DNA from: Pseudomonas multiresinivorans
GTDB lineage: Bacteria; Pseudomonadota; Gammaproteobacteria; Pseudomonadales; Pseudomonadaceae
Length of the DNA stretch: 64,000 bases
Reading direction: 5' to 3'
Assembly: GCF_012971725.1 (NCBI RefSeq)
Contig: NZ_CP048833.1
Span: 3,038,001 to 3,102,000, forward strand
A model generated the notes under the pieces. It ran no database searches and was not told the DNA's origin. It saw nothing but the letters and a program-made list of their open reading frames with translations. The position numbers and the translations under genes are program-made. Numbering within the stretch: the first letter of the stretch is position 1; every line of letters begins with the position of its first letter. Below are positions 18,101 through 25,197 of the stretch, piece after piece.

Positions 18101-19783
18101 CGCGGTACCGAAGGTGATGGTCGTCGGATTGCCGGTGGCCGGGTCGATCACCGGGCGACCGTTGGCGTCGATCTCCGGCACGTAGAAGCTGACCTGGGTC
18201 GTGCTCGGGCCGCTCAGGGTGTCGTAGTGGATGGAGTAGCTGCTGACGAATACGTTGGGGTTGGCCAGGGCCGCGGCGATCAGCGCCGGGTTGGTCAGCA
18301 CTGTGCCGTCATGCAGGGTGATCGAGGTCAGCGTGCCGCCAGCGCCGGGGGTGATCGCACTGACGTGCACCTGGTCGGGGACGGTCTGGGTAACGGTGAC
18401 ATTGGTCAGCGTCTGGCCGGTGGCGGGGGTGACGGTGACGGTCTCGGTGCGCGTGAAGTTCGGTCCGGTGACGGTTTCGCCTTCGGGCATGTCCACGGTC
18501 TGGGTCACCGACAGCAGCGTCGGGGTAATGATGAAGCTGTGCAGCGCGGCCTCGACGAGGGTCGGGTCCTGCGCCGGGTTGTTCAGCGAGTCGTTGCCGT
18601 ACTCGAAGCCGCCGCGGGCGTTGATTGTGAGGTTGGGCGCGCCGTCGGAGTAGGTGGTGTCGGCAAGGTTGCTCAGGTGCGCGGTGACCTGGATGTCGAT
18701 GCTCGGCTGGCCGTTGATCACGCTGGCGTAGGGCAGTTGCAGAACCACCATCTGGTCGCCCGGCTTCATGCCGACGCTGGCGGCGTTGATCACCAGCGGA
18801 TTGCCGTTGGCGTCCTTGGCCAGGGGATGGGTGGCGTTGCCGCTGGCATCGAAGTTGAGCACCGTGGCGTTCACCGCACGGCCAAGGTAGGTCGCACTGA
18901 CGAAGCTCGCGCCGTCGTTGCCGTCGCGGCCGGTGGCCGGCAGGAAGACATCGATGTAGGGGGCGTAGCCCACTTGCGTGGAGGTGTTGCTGAAGCTGAC
19001 GGTGAAGGTCACGTCGTCGCCCAGGCGCACCGCCGATCCACCGCTGCCCATGCTGACGGTCGGACTGGCGTCGGCCAGCAGGCCCCGGAAGTCCACCAGC
19101 GTCGTGGCACTGAGGGCGATGGCCTTGTCGACGTCTCCCGAGCGCACTTCCAGGTTCCAGTCGCCACCGGCGCTGGTGGAACCCGTGGCATTGCTTGAGG
19201 CGCCGACATCGGCGCCGGTCCAGCGCGCCAGTTCATTGACCAGTGCCTGCCCGGAACTCCCCGCGCCGACGTCGCAGCCATAGAGCTGAATGTCCGCACC
19301 GGCGTTCAGTTCGCCGCGCCAGGCGCTGAGGCGATCGCCGAGCTGATCGACGCTCTGGCTGGTGAAGGTCTGGTTGCCCAGGGTGAACTGGCCAGTGGCG
19401 CCGTGGGAGAAGATCTGGATCGAGTCGACCTTGCCCAGTTGCGTCAGCGCGTTGCTGATCGCCGCGATGGCGTCCTGCCCGGCGTCGACCACCAGCGCGG
19501 TGGTGCCCACCGGCAGGTTGGCGGCCAACTGGTCGCGGTTCTCCAGGCGCGCATCGATGACCACCAGGTTGCGTGGCGCGGCCTGCGCGGGCGCCGCCGC
19601 CTGGGCCCGTGCTTCGACCGCGGTGGCCGGCTTGGCCGTGTCCTTGGCGTCGGCGCCCGCAGTGGCGTCATGATGCTGTTGATCGACAGCCGCTGCGGCA
19701 GCGCCGTCGAAGAGAATGCGTTGCTCCAGCGCGAGCGCGTGGGCGGCGGGCTGGAACAGTTTCGAACGGAATTTGGCCTGCAT
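9152..19783 (-). CDS. Giant LEPR/DUF4347 repeat protein (probable surface adhesin), 3543 residues
   Basis: Residues 19-28 (LEQRILFDGA) match the LEPR-x-LF motif found at the start of many giant repetitive proteins; there is no classical signal peptide. Residues about 70-235 are DUF4347, with IFSHG (His127) and LYGC (Cys170). From about 240 to 1880 come repeated Ig-like DUF11-type modules (pattern N-T-G/D-x-V-T-F-x-I). Near 1885-1960 there is an SdrD-B-like module (RGTLWDDTKSATNSVTPDG...DGTYQFALLPSGNYLV), then a cadherin-like module. Nine VCBS repeats (NDxPIA...GTLTINADGSYxYVIDN...FTYxMxD) run from about 2154 to 3380. The C-terminal about 150 residues have no RTX nonapeptides and no LapA-like tail. 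AGGAA precedes the ATG. The product is probably exported and surface-exposed; the mode of export is not established. Confidence 0.85.
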   Translation of the reverse strand: MQAKFRSKLFQPAAHALALEQRILFDGAAAAAVDQQHHDATAGADAKDTAKPATAVEARAQAAAPAQAAPRNLVVIDARLENRDQLAANLPVGTTALVVDAGQDAIAAISNALTQLGKVDSIQIFSHGATGQFTLGNQTFTSQSVDQLGDRLSAWRGELNAGADIQLYGCDVGAGSSGQALVNELARWTGADVGASSNATGSTSAGGDWNLEVRSGDVDKAIALSATTLVDFRGLLADASPTVSMGSGGSAVRLGDDVTFTVSFSNTSTQVGYAPYIDVFLPATGRDGNDGASFVSATYLGRAVNATVLNFDASGNATHPLAKDANGNPLVINAASVGMKPGDQMVVLQLPYASVINGQPSIDIQVTAHLSNLADTTYSDGAPNLTINARGGFEYGNDSLNNPAQDPTLVEAALHSFIITPTLLSVTQTVDMPEGETVTGPNFTRTETVTVTPATGQTLTNVTVTQTVPDQVHVSAITPGAGGTLTSITLHDGTVLTNPALIAAALANPNVFVSSYSIHYDTLSGPSTTQVSFYVPEIDANGRPVIDPATGNPTTITFGTATVNGNWNPLDPRDRPTDPNGYPFTETGNGAGVTFVAKSITLLKEVNLQNDVGQAGLTPGDTLRYNMEVAISDFFAFGKNILGQGQFTITDHLSDGQTFSTTNPPTIVIQMHGGSQVIPLIYTATVNADGSTTLVFDIAQSIAAAVQGPGVYALYGDLWGNDPLEGATSLTIVYDAVVDTTYTSDHPPHDQLNEGDSVGNNATVDASVLRDSVNIGGIQTDGSSTTSTIQTSNVDIDLTTVNGNVPPADGELRPGDVVTFTITYDLLVADYENFTLTAYLPLPLLNANGINWSQGAGVGQWTFGSGNNIGDVPDSVTTGPGNSIIFNFGNFASGGLNGGRVQVQFTMRVGDQPYADHRSLDVLAQSSQTTTIDKTVLISSDVAEIVSVAEPVLDIKHGVVSSSNGTVTGTTGSWTAPGTSGVPFGGSVTAITAVDGNVSGIDGGDTLRLATAIENTGGGGAYDVTTSVTLPAGVTFVGGSLGAANLQIYRGDGTQLIAGVDYSVNGNTITFLDANGQATLLAGRAGAADGNDAAGRNVVVITYDVTVDNAILASRTLQSSASLTNYASVNGGQDFTPTDLTEIANQQVAAPTIVKGYKDGSLSADDSSAGHTTGSNLVIGESMTYDIVVTLPEGFTGNLRINDLIPPGMRLDTSFNGVGYQIITTTLANGGSGALAQDFGGGTLNVSSFSVDAGDGGDMHLVFSTAGSNADNNTGNNAFVIRLVLVANNVIGNQQGVVLNNGAQLVYSDPDGDTPNGATAVDRALNSAQQPSVTIVEPTLAVTQQITTTPAFGGFDQGDTVTFDITIANNSGTNAFDISLLNVLPTQIDNIAFNGTITYNNGATNNGTIDFIIQNGQLITANGANIDIANGGSIVIHLTGVVNASAAGLAVIPNNVVVRWTSLDGTSNTTDTSAGERGGDDGLLNSGVLNDYRQISTLLIPVTNGILVSRIGGVDATPPATNSSGAIDTTGLQETVVVGEIVRYRVTVLVPTGDNPNYQIRIELDAGLEFIPANLNNILIALGSSAIGGLTTDATNLISGGSLGMIGNQSSDVAQAIHPDLSGDHPTGIFNINSGRLNIVTDPVTGRQTVTFSLGNLTNTEVNDGDLEGVILEFNVRVTNIASNQTGAQLGMNVVEHVGLGDGVDRGKSDTIFERVVEPSFTGMDKSVIDIAAGSVAGTTNATVSVSFTQNGEVPAYNVVLRDQFPSGSDYAIQSVIINGTSYTTGNLPAGVTASVVGGQVVLNFDQLNVNDKVQVIYNVTLPNTVIPDDANSSAVLTWTSLPTSFENAGWGGSLPLTAGGADGERTGADGASGLNNYILADGAGMGVVRGTLWDDTKSATNSVTPDGPGLGGIAVNLTWAGDDGIFGNGDDRTFSTVTASDGTYQFALLPSGNYLVAVAQNFQQATDNRFQVRIDTDTGTATTGLGSINLALGEGTIGTADAGYVHLNEAPINTVANQHGVEDTVLHIVGLATSDVDVNAGNANGVMTVTLTVVHGTIWQSATAPGATDAPPAGAGRTLVLTGTLQQINVLLSQIYYKGDQDFNTSRNSETLTMVTNDQGNFGDKDGDGIPGENPDDALTDTDVMTIIIDPVNDAPIARPDISIAIEAGGLNNADPGVNPTGNVLDNDTDVDIATNGDVIKVTRVENSIGGFVTVPAAGPVSLVGRYGTLTITATGGYQYVVDNNNAEVQALRTPGNVLRESFGYFITDSGGLSSSTSLTIDIHGANDTPIANGDVGTAIEAGGTNNGTLGQDATGNVLTGDPITGAGADTDVDSVALGETKSVTLIRYDGPGGGRVFPVSTGAATSVQGAFGTLTINADGSYRYVIDNTLAAVQRLSPGDTLVEDFTYQMTDAGGLSSVTTLTITIQGANDAPVAVDDHNTATAAASDGTPGAVNANGNVITGDSNGVGADTDIDRLDQPNATQLKVDGVRSGLETAGGALTPVTTGTPADIFGTVARLANGTLISGNFGELTLNEDGTYSFIVNSADPAIRALTAGQSLDVIFTYRIHDTGNLTDLAQLVITVTGVNDPPVVNPVTVDAIEAGGLNNNIPGVDPSGSIRSSYSDPDGDTLTITGVISPTGNNGTVGQSLAGRYGSLVLDAQGNYRYVVNNANAAVQALRTDADRLTEVFQYSVSDGNGKTVTSTFTVVIHGRNDTPIAVNDTATAIEAGGTNNSSGGQNASGNALTGVPGTGAGADTDVDSGDSKTVDGIGFGVLGANGSFIQVSTGTAAAAGSYGSLSIDANGNFVYVVNNDLAAVQALKAGDTLVETFTYRMHDTAGASSLARITITIQGSYDAPVANDDINYAVANLDGSGGRNPTGNVITGLTGIFDGIGKDTDVDAGDHMRVTTIAKGPEGAQVNTVAVVPGSPQTILGAFGTLVINADGSYQYFVDSNNATIRALGPLAFAIEEFTYQVTDDGNLSDQATLVILIRGENDPPITSPDFGTAVEDGGLHNNVPGSNPSGNVLANDTDPDTITTIPQDVMHVVSFWAGDSPTSTTVTAPGQSLRGQYGTLTLNQDGSWSYALDNTLPEVEALRASGQTLQDKFTYLGSDIWGGATPGLLTITIDGRNDTPIASDDTATAVEAGGVNNGTPGVDPRGNVLDNDTDVDGVQYGETRTVVHYTSENGNTVSAGQVLQGLYGKLTINADGSYQYVVDNANPTVQALRTAGETLREVFTYRMRDTAGATSDARLTVTVQGADDNPVARDDNNVASDETPAPQATGNVLPNDSDVDGGDRLTVSGIRTGEETASGTAGVVGQPIAGRYGTLVLNADGSYTYTIDLSNREVLAAAGLGQILKDYFTYTISDLVGLTDQAQLTITLNIATPFIPAGPHFDRFGDDGYPRDRIPDVDPAIFVQPVVERIDDRLSLSAWGADGSNIDIFATPEIESPSLGAQLGQVKGQFVARAVAESRRAANLDTRWVDGRHGVISLTADGLLPDPSLWAPFPADMVGKAEKPAQTAPGFRAQLREAAQRRSGGQ

Positions 19784-20082
19784 TTCCTAACTTCCGGCTA
19801 AGTAAGTCCCCGAGGAAAGCAGTCCTACGCATATCTGCTTACGCAATTTACGCTAGTACCAATCCGAATTATCGCAAGCAGAACAGCGACATAAGCGACA
19901 GTTAAGTATCAAAAATCTTACAGCCGAATGGATCAGTTCTGCGCCCGGCGCGGCTTCCGCAGTAACGACCGACAAATGGAGACGTTTCGCCGCATGTCCG
20001 GCGCAAATTCCGACTTTGGCTACGCTTGAGCGAGCGGTCCTTGAGAGGCCGGGACAGGGCGCCGGAGCGACGGGGGTTGGGG
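19784..20082. promoter_or_regulatory. AT-richer divergent intergenic region between the giant-protein operon and the mscS-like gene
   Basis: About 300 bp without a supported gene. The stretch 19800-19925 is clearly AT-richer than the flanking genes and must hold the promoter of the five-gene operon on the minus strand. I could not assign convincing -35/-10 hexamers. The right half, next to the channel gene, is GC-rich. Confidence 0.5.
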
Positions 20083-21714
20083 ATGGGGAAAGTGCTGGGC
20101 AGGTGTCTGCTGCTGGTGTGGCTGGCAGGGCTGTGGGCGCAGGCAGGGATCGCCGCCGAGATGCCGGCCACGGCCGTACGCGCTGCCGACGATGCCGCGG
20201 CGGAACTGAAAGTCGAAAATCGCAACATCCTGGTGTTTCGCGCCACGCTGCTCGGCGAGTCACCGCAGGTGCGTGCGCACCGCGCCAAGGCGACCATCGA
20301 GGAAGCCCTGCAGGGTGGCGATGAGCTGAAGGTGAATCTCGACCCGATCCAGGACAGCTACATGGTCCTGCTCGGCTATAGCCGCGCCTTCATCGTTTCG
20401 CCCGAGGATGTCGACCCGCCGGGCAGTTCGGTGCGTGCCGCCGCCGAGGCAGCCGCCGCGAACCTGCGCCTTGCGGTGGCCGAGAATCGCGAAGCGGGCA
20501 GCGTGCGCTATCTGCTCAGCGCGCTGGGGCTGGCGGCGGTGGCCACCTTGGCCTATCTGTTGCTGCTGCGCGGCGTCGGTTATGTGCGGGGCAAACTGCT
20601 GGCTCGCCTGCCCGACGTGATGAGCCGGCACAGCGGCCGTCTCAAGGTTGGCCAGATGCCCCTGCTGGGCAGCCGCTACCTCTATTACCTGGTGGGGCGG
20701 CTGATCTGGCTGGTCTACTGGCTGCTGGTGTTCCTCTTCAGCTACCAGTGGCTGAGCTTCGTGCTGTCGCGCTTCCCCTATACCCGGCCCTGGGGCGAGA
20801 GCCTCAATGTGCATCTGATCAACCTCGCGCGATACCTGATCAACGGCATGCTCGACGCGCTGCCGGGGCTGGCAGTCGCCTTGTGCATCCTGATCATCGC
20901 CCGCGCCATCAGCGGCTTCTCCCGCCATGTACTGCAACGCATGGCACGGCCGGGCAACCTGCGCTGGCTGACCGAGGAAACCCTGCAGCCGACCACGCGG
21001 CTGACCTCCCTGGCGATCTGGCTGTTCGCCATTGTCATGGCCTACCCGTACCTGCCCGGTTCCGGCACCGAAGCCTTCAAGGGCCTTTCGGTGCTGGTCG
21101 GCCTGATGATTTCCCTCGGTGCGTCCAGCGTGATCGGCCAGGCTGCCTCGGGGCTGATCCTCACCTACTCGCGCACGCTGCGGGTGGGCGAGTTCGTCCG
21201 CATTGGCGACAACGAGGGCACGGTGACCGAGGTGGGCGTGTTCAATACCACCATCCGCACCGGCCTGGGCGAGGTGCTGACGCTGCCCAATTCGATGATC
21301 ACCGGCTCCGTGACGCGCAATTATTCGCGCATCGTCCAGGGCCAGGGCTACGTGGTGGATACCGTGGTCACCATTGGCTACGACACCCCGTGGCGGCAGG
21401 TGGAAGCCATGCTCATCGAAGCGGCGCGGCGCACCGACGGGATACTGCAAACCCCGGCGCCGCAGGTGTTCCAGACCGCGCTGTCGGACTTCTACCCCGA
21501 ATACCGCCTGGTCGCCCAGGCCATCCCCAGCGAGCCGCGCCCGCGCGCACTGCTGCTGAGCGTACTGCACGCGAATATCCAGGACGTGTTCAACGAATAC
21601 GGCGTGCAGATCATGTCGCCGCACTACCTGGGCGACCCGCAGGAAGCGAAATGGGTCCCCAGGGAGCAATGGCACGCGGCGCCAGCGAAGCCTGAAACAC
21701 CTTCCGACCACTGA
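20083..21714 (+). CDS. MscS-family mechanosensitive channel
   Basis: With the ATG at 20083 the protein has 543 residues and a clean signal peptide (MGKVLGRCLLLVWLAGLWAQAGIA-AEM). The longer frame from 20026 adds 19 polar residues that would bury this signal, so I reject it. A periplasmic domain (about 25-145) is followed by several membrane helices and the MscS core. The core has a pore-lining helix (LVGLMISLGASSVIGQAASGLIL), the beta domain (RTLRVGEFVRIGDNEGTVTEVGVFNTTIRTGLGEVLTLPNS) and the C-terminal alpha/beta cage (VVTIGYDTPWRQVEAMLIEAA). It probably releases solutes on hypo-osmotic shock. It is divergent from the giant-protein operon and I see no functional link. Confidence 0.88.
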   Translation: MGKVLGRCLLLVWLAGLWAQAGIAAEMPATAVRAADDAAAELKVENRNILVFRATLLGESPQVRAHRAKATIEEALQGGDELKVNLDPIQDSYMVLLGYSRAFIVSPEDVDPPGSSVRAAAEAAAANLRLAVAENREAGSVRYLLSALGLAAVATLAYLLLLRGVGYVRGKLLARLPDVMSRHSGRLKVGQMPLLGSRYLYYLVGRLIWLVYWLLVFLFSYQWLSFVLSRFPYTRPWGESLNVHLINLARYLINGMLDALPGLAVALCILIIARAISGFSRHVLQRMARPGNLRWLTEETLQPTTRLTSLAIWLFAIVMAYPYLPGSGTEAFKGLSVLVGLMISLGASSVIGQAASGLILTYSRTLRVGEFVRIGDNEGTVTEVGVFNTTIRTGLGEVLTLPNSMITGSVTRNYSRIVQGQGYVVDTVVTIGYDTPWRQVEAMLIEAARRTDGILQTPAPQVFQTALSDFYPEYRLVAQAIPSEPRPRALLLSVLHANIQDVFNEYGVQIMSPHYLGDPQEAKWVPREQWHAAPAKPETPSDH

Positions 21715-21810
21715 GGCCTGCGCCTTGCGGGCCTTCATCTATCCTGTTCCGTCCACGGGCCCAGGTTGCGATGCCGCGCCCGCCCCATACTTCCGCCCCG
21801 GAGACACCCC

Positions 21811-22599
21811 ATGAACCTGCATTTGTCCGACAAGCTCGCCCTGGTCAGCGGTTCGACCAAGGGCATCGGTTTCGCCGTTGCCCAGGGCCTGGCCCGCGAA
21901 GGGGCGAGGGTGATCCTCAATGGCCGCAGCCAGGCTTCCGTGGACGAGGCGCTGGGGCGCATCCGCGCCGCCCAGGCGGACGCCAGGGTGGAAGGCTTCG
22001 CCGGCGATCTTTCCGACCCGCAGCAGGTTGCCGCGCTGGTGCAGCGCTATCCGGCGGTGGACGTACTGGTGAACAACCTGGGGATCTTCGATCCCAAGCC
22101 CTTCGAGGAGATTCCCGACGAAGACTGGGTGCGCTTCCTCGACGTCAACCTGCTCTCCGGTGTCCGTTTGTCCCGCGCCTACCTGCCGGGCATGAAGCAG
22201 AAGAACTGGGGCCGGGTGGTGTTCATCAGCAGCGAAAGCGGCATGGTGATCCCGGTGGAGATGATCCACTACGGCGTCACCAAGACGGCCCAGCTCAGCC
22301 TGTCCCGCGGGCTGGCGGAGACCTGCGCCGGCACCGGCGTGACGGTGAACGCGGTGCTGCCGGGGCCGACCGCCTCGGAGGGCGTCAACGAGTTCGTCGA
22401 GAAACTCTCCGGCGGCCAGCCGTTCGCGGAGTTCGAGGCCGAGTTCTTCCGCAGTGCGCGGCCCAGCTCCCTGCTGCAGCGCTTCGCGCGCCCGGAGGAG
22501 GTGGCCAACCTGGTGGTCTACGTCTGCTCCGAGGCATCGTCGGCCACCAATGGCGCGGCATTGCGGGTGGACGGCGGCGTGGTGCGCTCGCCGTTCTGA
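21811..22599 (+). CDS. Short-chain dehydrogenase/reductase
   Basis: This 262-residue SDR has the cofactor motif SGSTKGIG (residues 13-20), the NNLG variant of the NNAG motif, a catalytic Ser (VVFISSESG) and YGVTK as the Tyr-x-x-x-Lys pair. The C-terminal NGAALRVDGGVV is classical. The Arg in ILNGRSQASV suggests NADP(H) preference. The substrate is unknown. The start at 21811 is preceded by CGGAGACACC and places the Rossmann fold at the usual distance from the N-terminus. The gene ends one base before the convergent ABM-family gene. No pathway neighbours identify the substrate. Confidence 0.88.
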   Translation: MNLHLSDKLALVSGSTKGIGFAVAQGLAREGARVILNGRSQASVDEALGRIRAAQADARVEGFAGDLSDPQQVAALVQRYPAVDVLVNNLGIFDPKPFEEIPDEDWVRFLDVNLLSGVRLSRAYLPGMKQKNWGRVVFISSESGMVIPVEMIHYGVTKTAQLSLSRGLAETCAGTGVTVNAVLPGPTASEGVNEFVEKLSGGQPFAEFEAEFFRSARPSSLLQRFARPEEVANLVVYVCSEASSATNGAALRVDGGVVRSPF

Positions 22600-22600
22600 G

Positions 22601-22891
22601 TCACTCGGCGCTGCGGCTCTCGAACTCCAGCCCCAGCGCCAATTCACCACTGCCGAGCCGGCCCAGCCACTGTTGTGCTTTCGGGCCGGACAGGTGCGCC
22701 TCCAGCTCGGCCTGGCTGGCCCAGCAGGTCGATACCTGCCAGCGGTCGGCGGCCAGCGCCTGCAGCTCGCCGGACTGGCAGCCCGGTTGGCGGCGCACCT
22801 GTTCGAGCAGCTCGCCCAGGTAGGAACCCAGCGCGCTGGCCTGGCCGGGGAATGCCTGGACGCGGACGATGGCAATGGCGGACGGGGACAT
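22601..22891 (-). CDS. Antibiotic biosynthesis monooxygenase (ABM) fold protein
   Basis: A small 96-residue protein starting MSPSAIAIVRVQAFPGQ. I chose this ATG because AAGGAGC lies about 8 bases upstream. It has the dimeric ferredoxin-like ABM pattern: AIVRVQAFPGQASALGSYLGELLEQVRRQPGCQSGELQ, then W-QVSTCWASQAELEAHLSGPKAQQW. Such proteins (YgiN-like) are quinol or small-aromatic monooxygenases or stress proteins of unknown substrate. Convergent with the SDR gene, one base apart. Confidence 0.75.
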   Translation of the reverse strand: MSPSAIAIVRVQAFPGQASALGSYLGELLEQVRRQPGCQSGELQALAADRWQVSTCWASQAELEAHLSGPKAQQWLGRLGSGELALGLEFESRSAE

Positions 22892-23061
22892 GACGGGGCT
22901 CCTTCTGCAATGGATGGCCATTGAGCGCTGGCGCTGGCATCCGGTAAAGGCCGGAACCGGCTTTCAAAACCGATGCTGGAAGGTTACGGCCACGCCGCCT
23001 GCGCATGAACGGCCAATTCCCGGGAAAACCGTTGGGCCAATACGCCCCGCGTGACGGACCT

Positions 23062-23126
23062 GTAGGAGCGAGCTTGCTCGCGAACAAGCCCAGTGCCATG
23101 CGGTTCGCGAGCAAGCTCGCTCCTAC
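23062..23126. repeat. REPIN 1 (inverted pair of REP palindromes)
   Basis: GTAGGAGCGAGCTTGCTCGC is followed about 25 bp later by its inverted copy GCGAGCAAGCTCGCTCCTAC. The same unit occurs at 25198, 28456, 56373 and 60251. This is a typical Pseudomonas REP doublet, mobilised by RAYT transposases. It can fold into a strong hairpin and lies between two minus-strand genes. Confidence 0.93.
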
Positions 23127-23150
23127 GCTCGCTGGGCATGATGGTATGGC

Positions 23151-24584
23151 TCAGGTCAACTGCTGCAACAGGTCGCGCACCTTGTCCAGGGCCGGGTCGA
23201 TATCCAGCGTGTCGATGGCGCCGAAACCCAGCAGCAGGCCGTCGCGCACCGGCACCTGGTGGTGGAAGGGCGCCAGGCCGTAGAGGCCGACTTCGACCTT
23301 GCGCGCCAGTTCGGTGAGCAGCGCCACGTTGGCTGGCTGGCGCAGCAGCGCGGTGAGGTGGAAGCCGGCCACCGAGGGCACCACCTCCAGCCAGGGCGCC
23401 AGGTCGCCGGTCAGCCGCGCGAGTATCCGTTCGCGGCGCCCGGCGTAGATGCCGTGGCAACGGCGGATGTGCTTGAGCAGGTAGCCTTCGGCGATGAACT
23501 TGGACAGCGCCCATTGCGGCAGGGTCGAGCTGTGCCAGTCGCTGATCTGCCGGGCGCGCACCAGCGCGGTGAACAGGCTGGGCGGCGGGATCAGATAGCC
23601 CAGGCGCAGCTCCGGCAGCAGCACCTTGGAGAACGTTCCGATGTAGGCCACCACGCCGTCCCGGTCGAGGCTCTGCAGCGCATCGGTGGGCCGGCCTTCG
23701 TAGCGGAACTCGCTGTCGTAGTCGTCCTCGATCACCAGCGCGCCCAGCTCCAGCGCCCGCGCCAGCAGCGCTTCGCGGCGCGCCGGGCTCATTGGCATGC
23801 CCAGCGGGAACTGGTGCGACGGGGTGGTGTAGATCATCCGCGTGCCTTCGGGAATCAGGTCAACGCAGATGCCCTCGGCGTCCACCGGCACGCTGGCCAC
23901 GTCGGCACCCAGGGTCTGGAAGATCAGCCGCGCCGGGGTATAGCCGGGGTCTTCCATCGCGACCTTGTCACCCGGGCGGAGCATGACGCGGGCAAGCAGG
24001 TCCAGCGCCTGCTGCGCGCCATTGCAGACCATCACGTCGTCCAGTTGGCAGTTCACCCCGCGTGCGTAGGATATGTGTCGGGCAATGCCATCGCGCAACG
24101 GCGCGATACCCTCGGGGGCGCTGTAGTGCCCGCGCATGCCGGCCATCTGGCGCAGCGCATGGTTCACGCAGCGCCGCCATTCTTCCTGGGGGAACTGCAA
24201 CTGGGTGGTGGCGCCGCCGATGAAGTCGGCCTTCGCCGTGCCGGCGGCGCCGGGGTGGCGCAGGCGGGTGTCGAGGCTGGACCAGCGCTCGATGTTTTCC
24301 TGGCTGGCGAAGCGCACGCCATCCTGGCGCCGGTCATGCCGCGGCAGGTGCGTGTTGACGAAGGTGCCGCTGCCGATCTTGCCCACCAGCACGCCTTCAT
24401 AGGTGAGCTGGGCGTAGGTGTCGGAGATGGTCTTGCGCGAGATACCCAACTGCTCGGCAAGCAGGCGGCTGGGCGGCAGGCGGGTGCCGGCGGCGAGGCG
24501 GCCGGAGTCGATGGCTTCGCGCAGCTGGCGATAGAGTTGCCCGGCGAGATCTTTCTGGCCGTGGATGATCAGGTGCAGCTCCAA
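23151..24584 (-). CDS. MocR/PdxR-type GntR regulator with aminotransferase-like domain
   Basis: Length is 477 residues. Residues 1-78 are a GntR winged HTH (QLYRQLREAIDSGRLAAGTRLPPSRLLAEQLGISRKTISDTYAQL). Residues about 115-475 are a fold-type I aminotransferase-like domain with NGAQQALDLLARV, EDPGYTPAR and the PLP-binding lysine Lys320 in GTFSKVLLPELRLGY. MocR proteins usually sense PLP or amino-acid adducts and activate an adjacent divergent gene. Here the divergent neighbour is the AhpD-like gene at 24732, a likely target. Regulation through the 147-bp intergenic region is inference. Confidence 0.9.
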   Translation of the reverse strand: MELHLIIHGQKDLAGQLYRQLREAIDSGRLAAGTRLPPSRLLAEQLGISRKTISDTYAQLTYEGVLVGKIGSGTFVNTHLPRHDRRQDGVRFASQENIERWSSLDTRLRHPGAAGTAKADFIGGATTQLQFPQEEWRRCVNHALRQMAGMRGHYSAPEGIAPLRDGIARHISYARGVNCQLDDVMVCNGAQQALDLLARVMLRPGDKVAMEDPGYTPARLIFQTLGADVASVPVDAEGICVDLIPEGTRMIYTTPSHQFPLGMPMSPARREALLARALELGALVIEDDYDSEFRYEGRPTDALQSLDRDGVVAYIGTFSKVLLPELRLGYLIPPPSLFTALVRARQISDWHSSTLPQWALSKFIAEGYLLKHIRRCHGIYAGRRERILARLTGDLAPWLEVVPSVAGFHLTALLRQPANVALLTELARKVEVGLYGLAPFHHQVPVRDGLLLGFGAIDTLDIDPALDKVRDLLQQLT

Positions 24585-24731
24585 GGGCGAACTCCGGGGC
24601 AGGGCGGTCGCGCAAGCGTAGCGCCGGCATTGGCCGTGGTGAAGTTGCGCGGTGCAATTTCCGCGGATTGGCCACCTCTCAGGACGAGGCGCCGGCGCAC
24701 AATGGCCGGGTCATCGTCTGGAGTTCCCGTC

Positions 24732-25172
24732 ATGGAGCCGCGTCTGGATTACTACACTGCCTCGCCGGAAGCGCTGAAGGCAGTGCTGGCACTGGAAGCC
24801 GCCATCTTCGAGCTGTCGGTGGAGAAGCCACTGCTGGAACTGGTGCGCCTGCGCGTGTCGCAGGTGAACAACTGCGCCTTCTGTGCCGACATGCACGCCA
24901 TGGAAGCGCGCCGCAATGGCGAGACCGAACGACGCCTGTTCGCCGTCAGCGTGTGGCGCGAATCGCCGTTCTTCACCGAGCGTGAGCGTGCGGCGCTGGC
25001 CTGGAGCGAGTCGGTGACGCTGCTGTCCGAGTCGAAAGTGCCGCTGGAGGTTTTTCAGCTCGCTCGCGAGCAGTTCAGCGAACGCGAACTGGTTGACCTC
25101 ACCGTGGCCATCGGCGCCATCAACGTGTGGAACCGCCTGGGCGTGTCCTTCCGCCAGCAGCCGCCGGCCTGA
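24732..25172 (+). CDS. Carboxymuconolactone decarboxylase (AhpD-like) family protein
   Basis: A 146-residue all-alpha protein with the AhpD-type redox centre: Cys48 and Cys51 (NCAFC) followed by His55 (ADMHAMEAR), then ESPFFTERERAALAWSESVT, typical of the family. Members act as alkylhydroperoxidase-like or gamma-carboxymuconolactone decarboxylase enzymes. The CxxC motif favours a peroxidase/redox role. It is divergent from the MocR regulator, a pairing common in proteobacteria. Confidence 0.87.
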   Translation: MEPRLDYYTASPEALKAVLALEAAIFELSVEKPLLELVRLRVSQVNNCAFCADMHAMEARRNGETERRLFAVSVWRESPFFTERERAALAWSESVTLLSESKVPLEVFQLAREQFSERELVDLTVAIGAINVWNRLGVSFRQQPPA

Positions 25173-25197
25173 ACAGGCGCGACGTCGGCTGCTTTAT

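Noticed and set aside
9098..19198. A 3366-residue open frame on the plus strand across the giant gene
   Set aside because: It is the exact antisense of the repeat protein. High GC at third positions removes stops from the opposite frame. It has no ribosome site and no recognisable domain, whereas the minus-strand product has many.
20026..20082. Earlier start for the mscS-like gene
   Set aside because: It would add 19 charged residues ahead of a clear signal peptide, and no ribosome site is visible.
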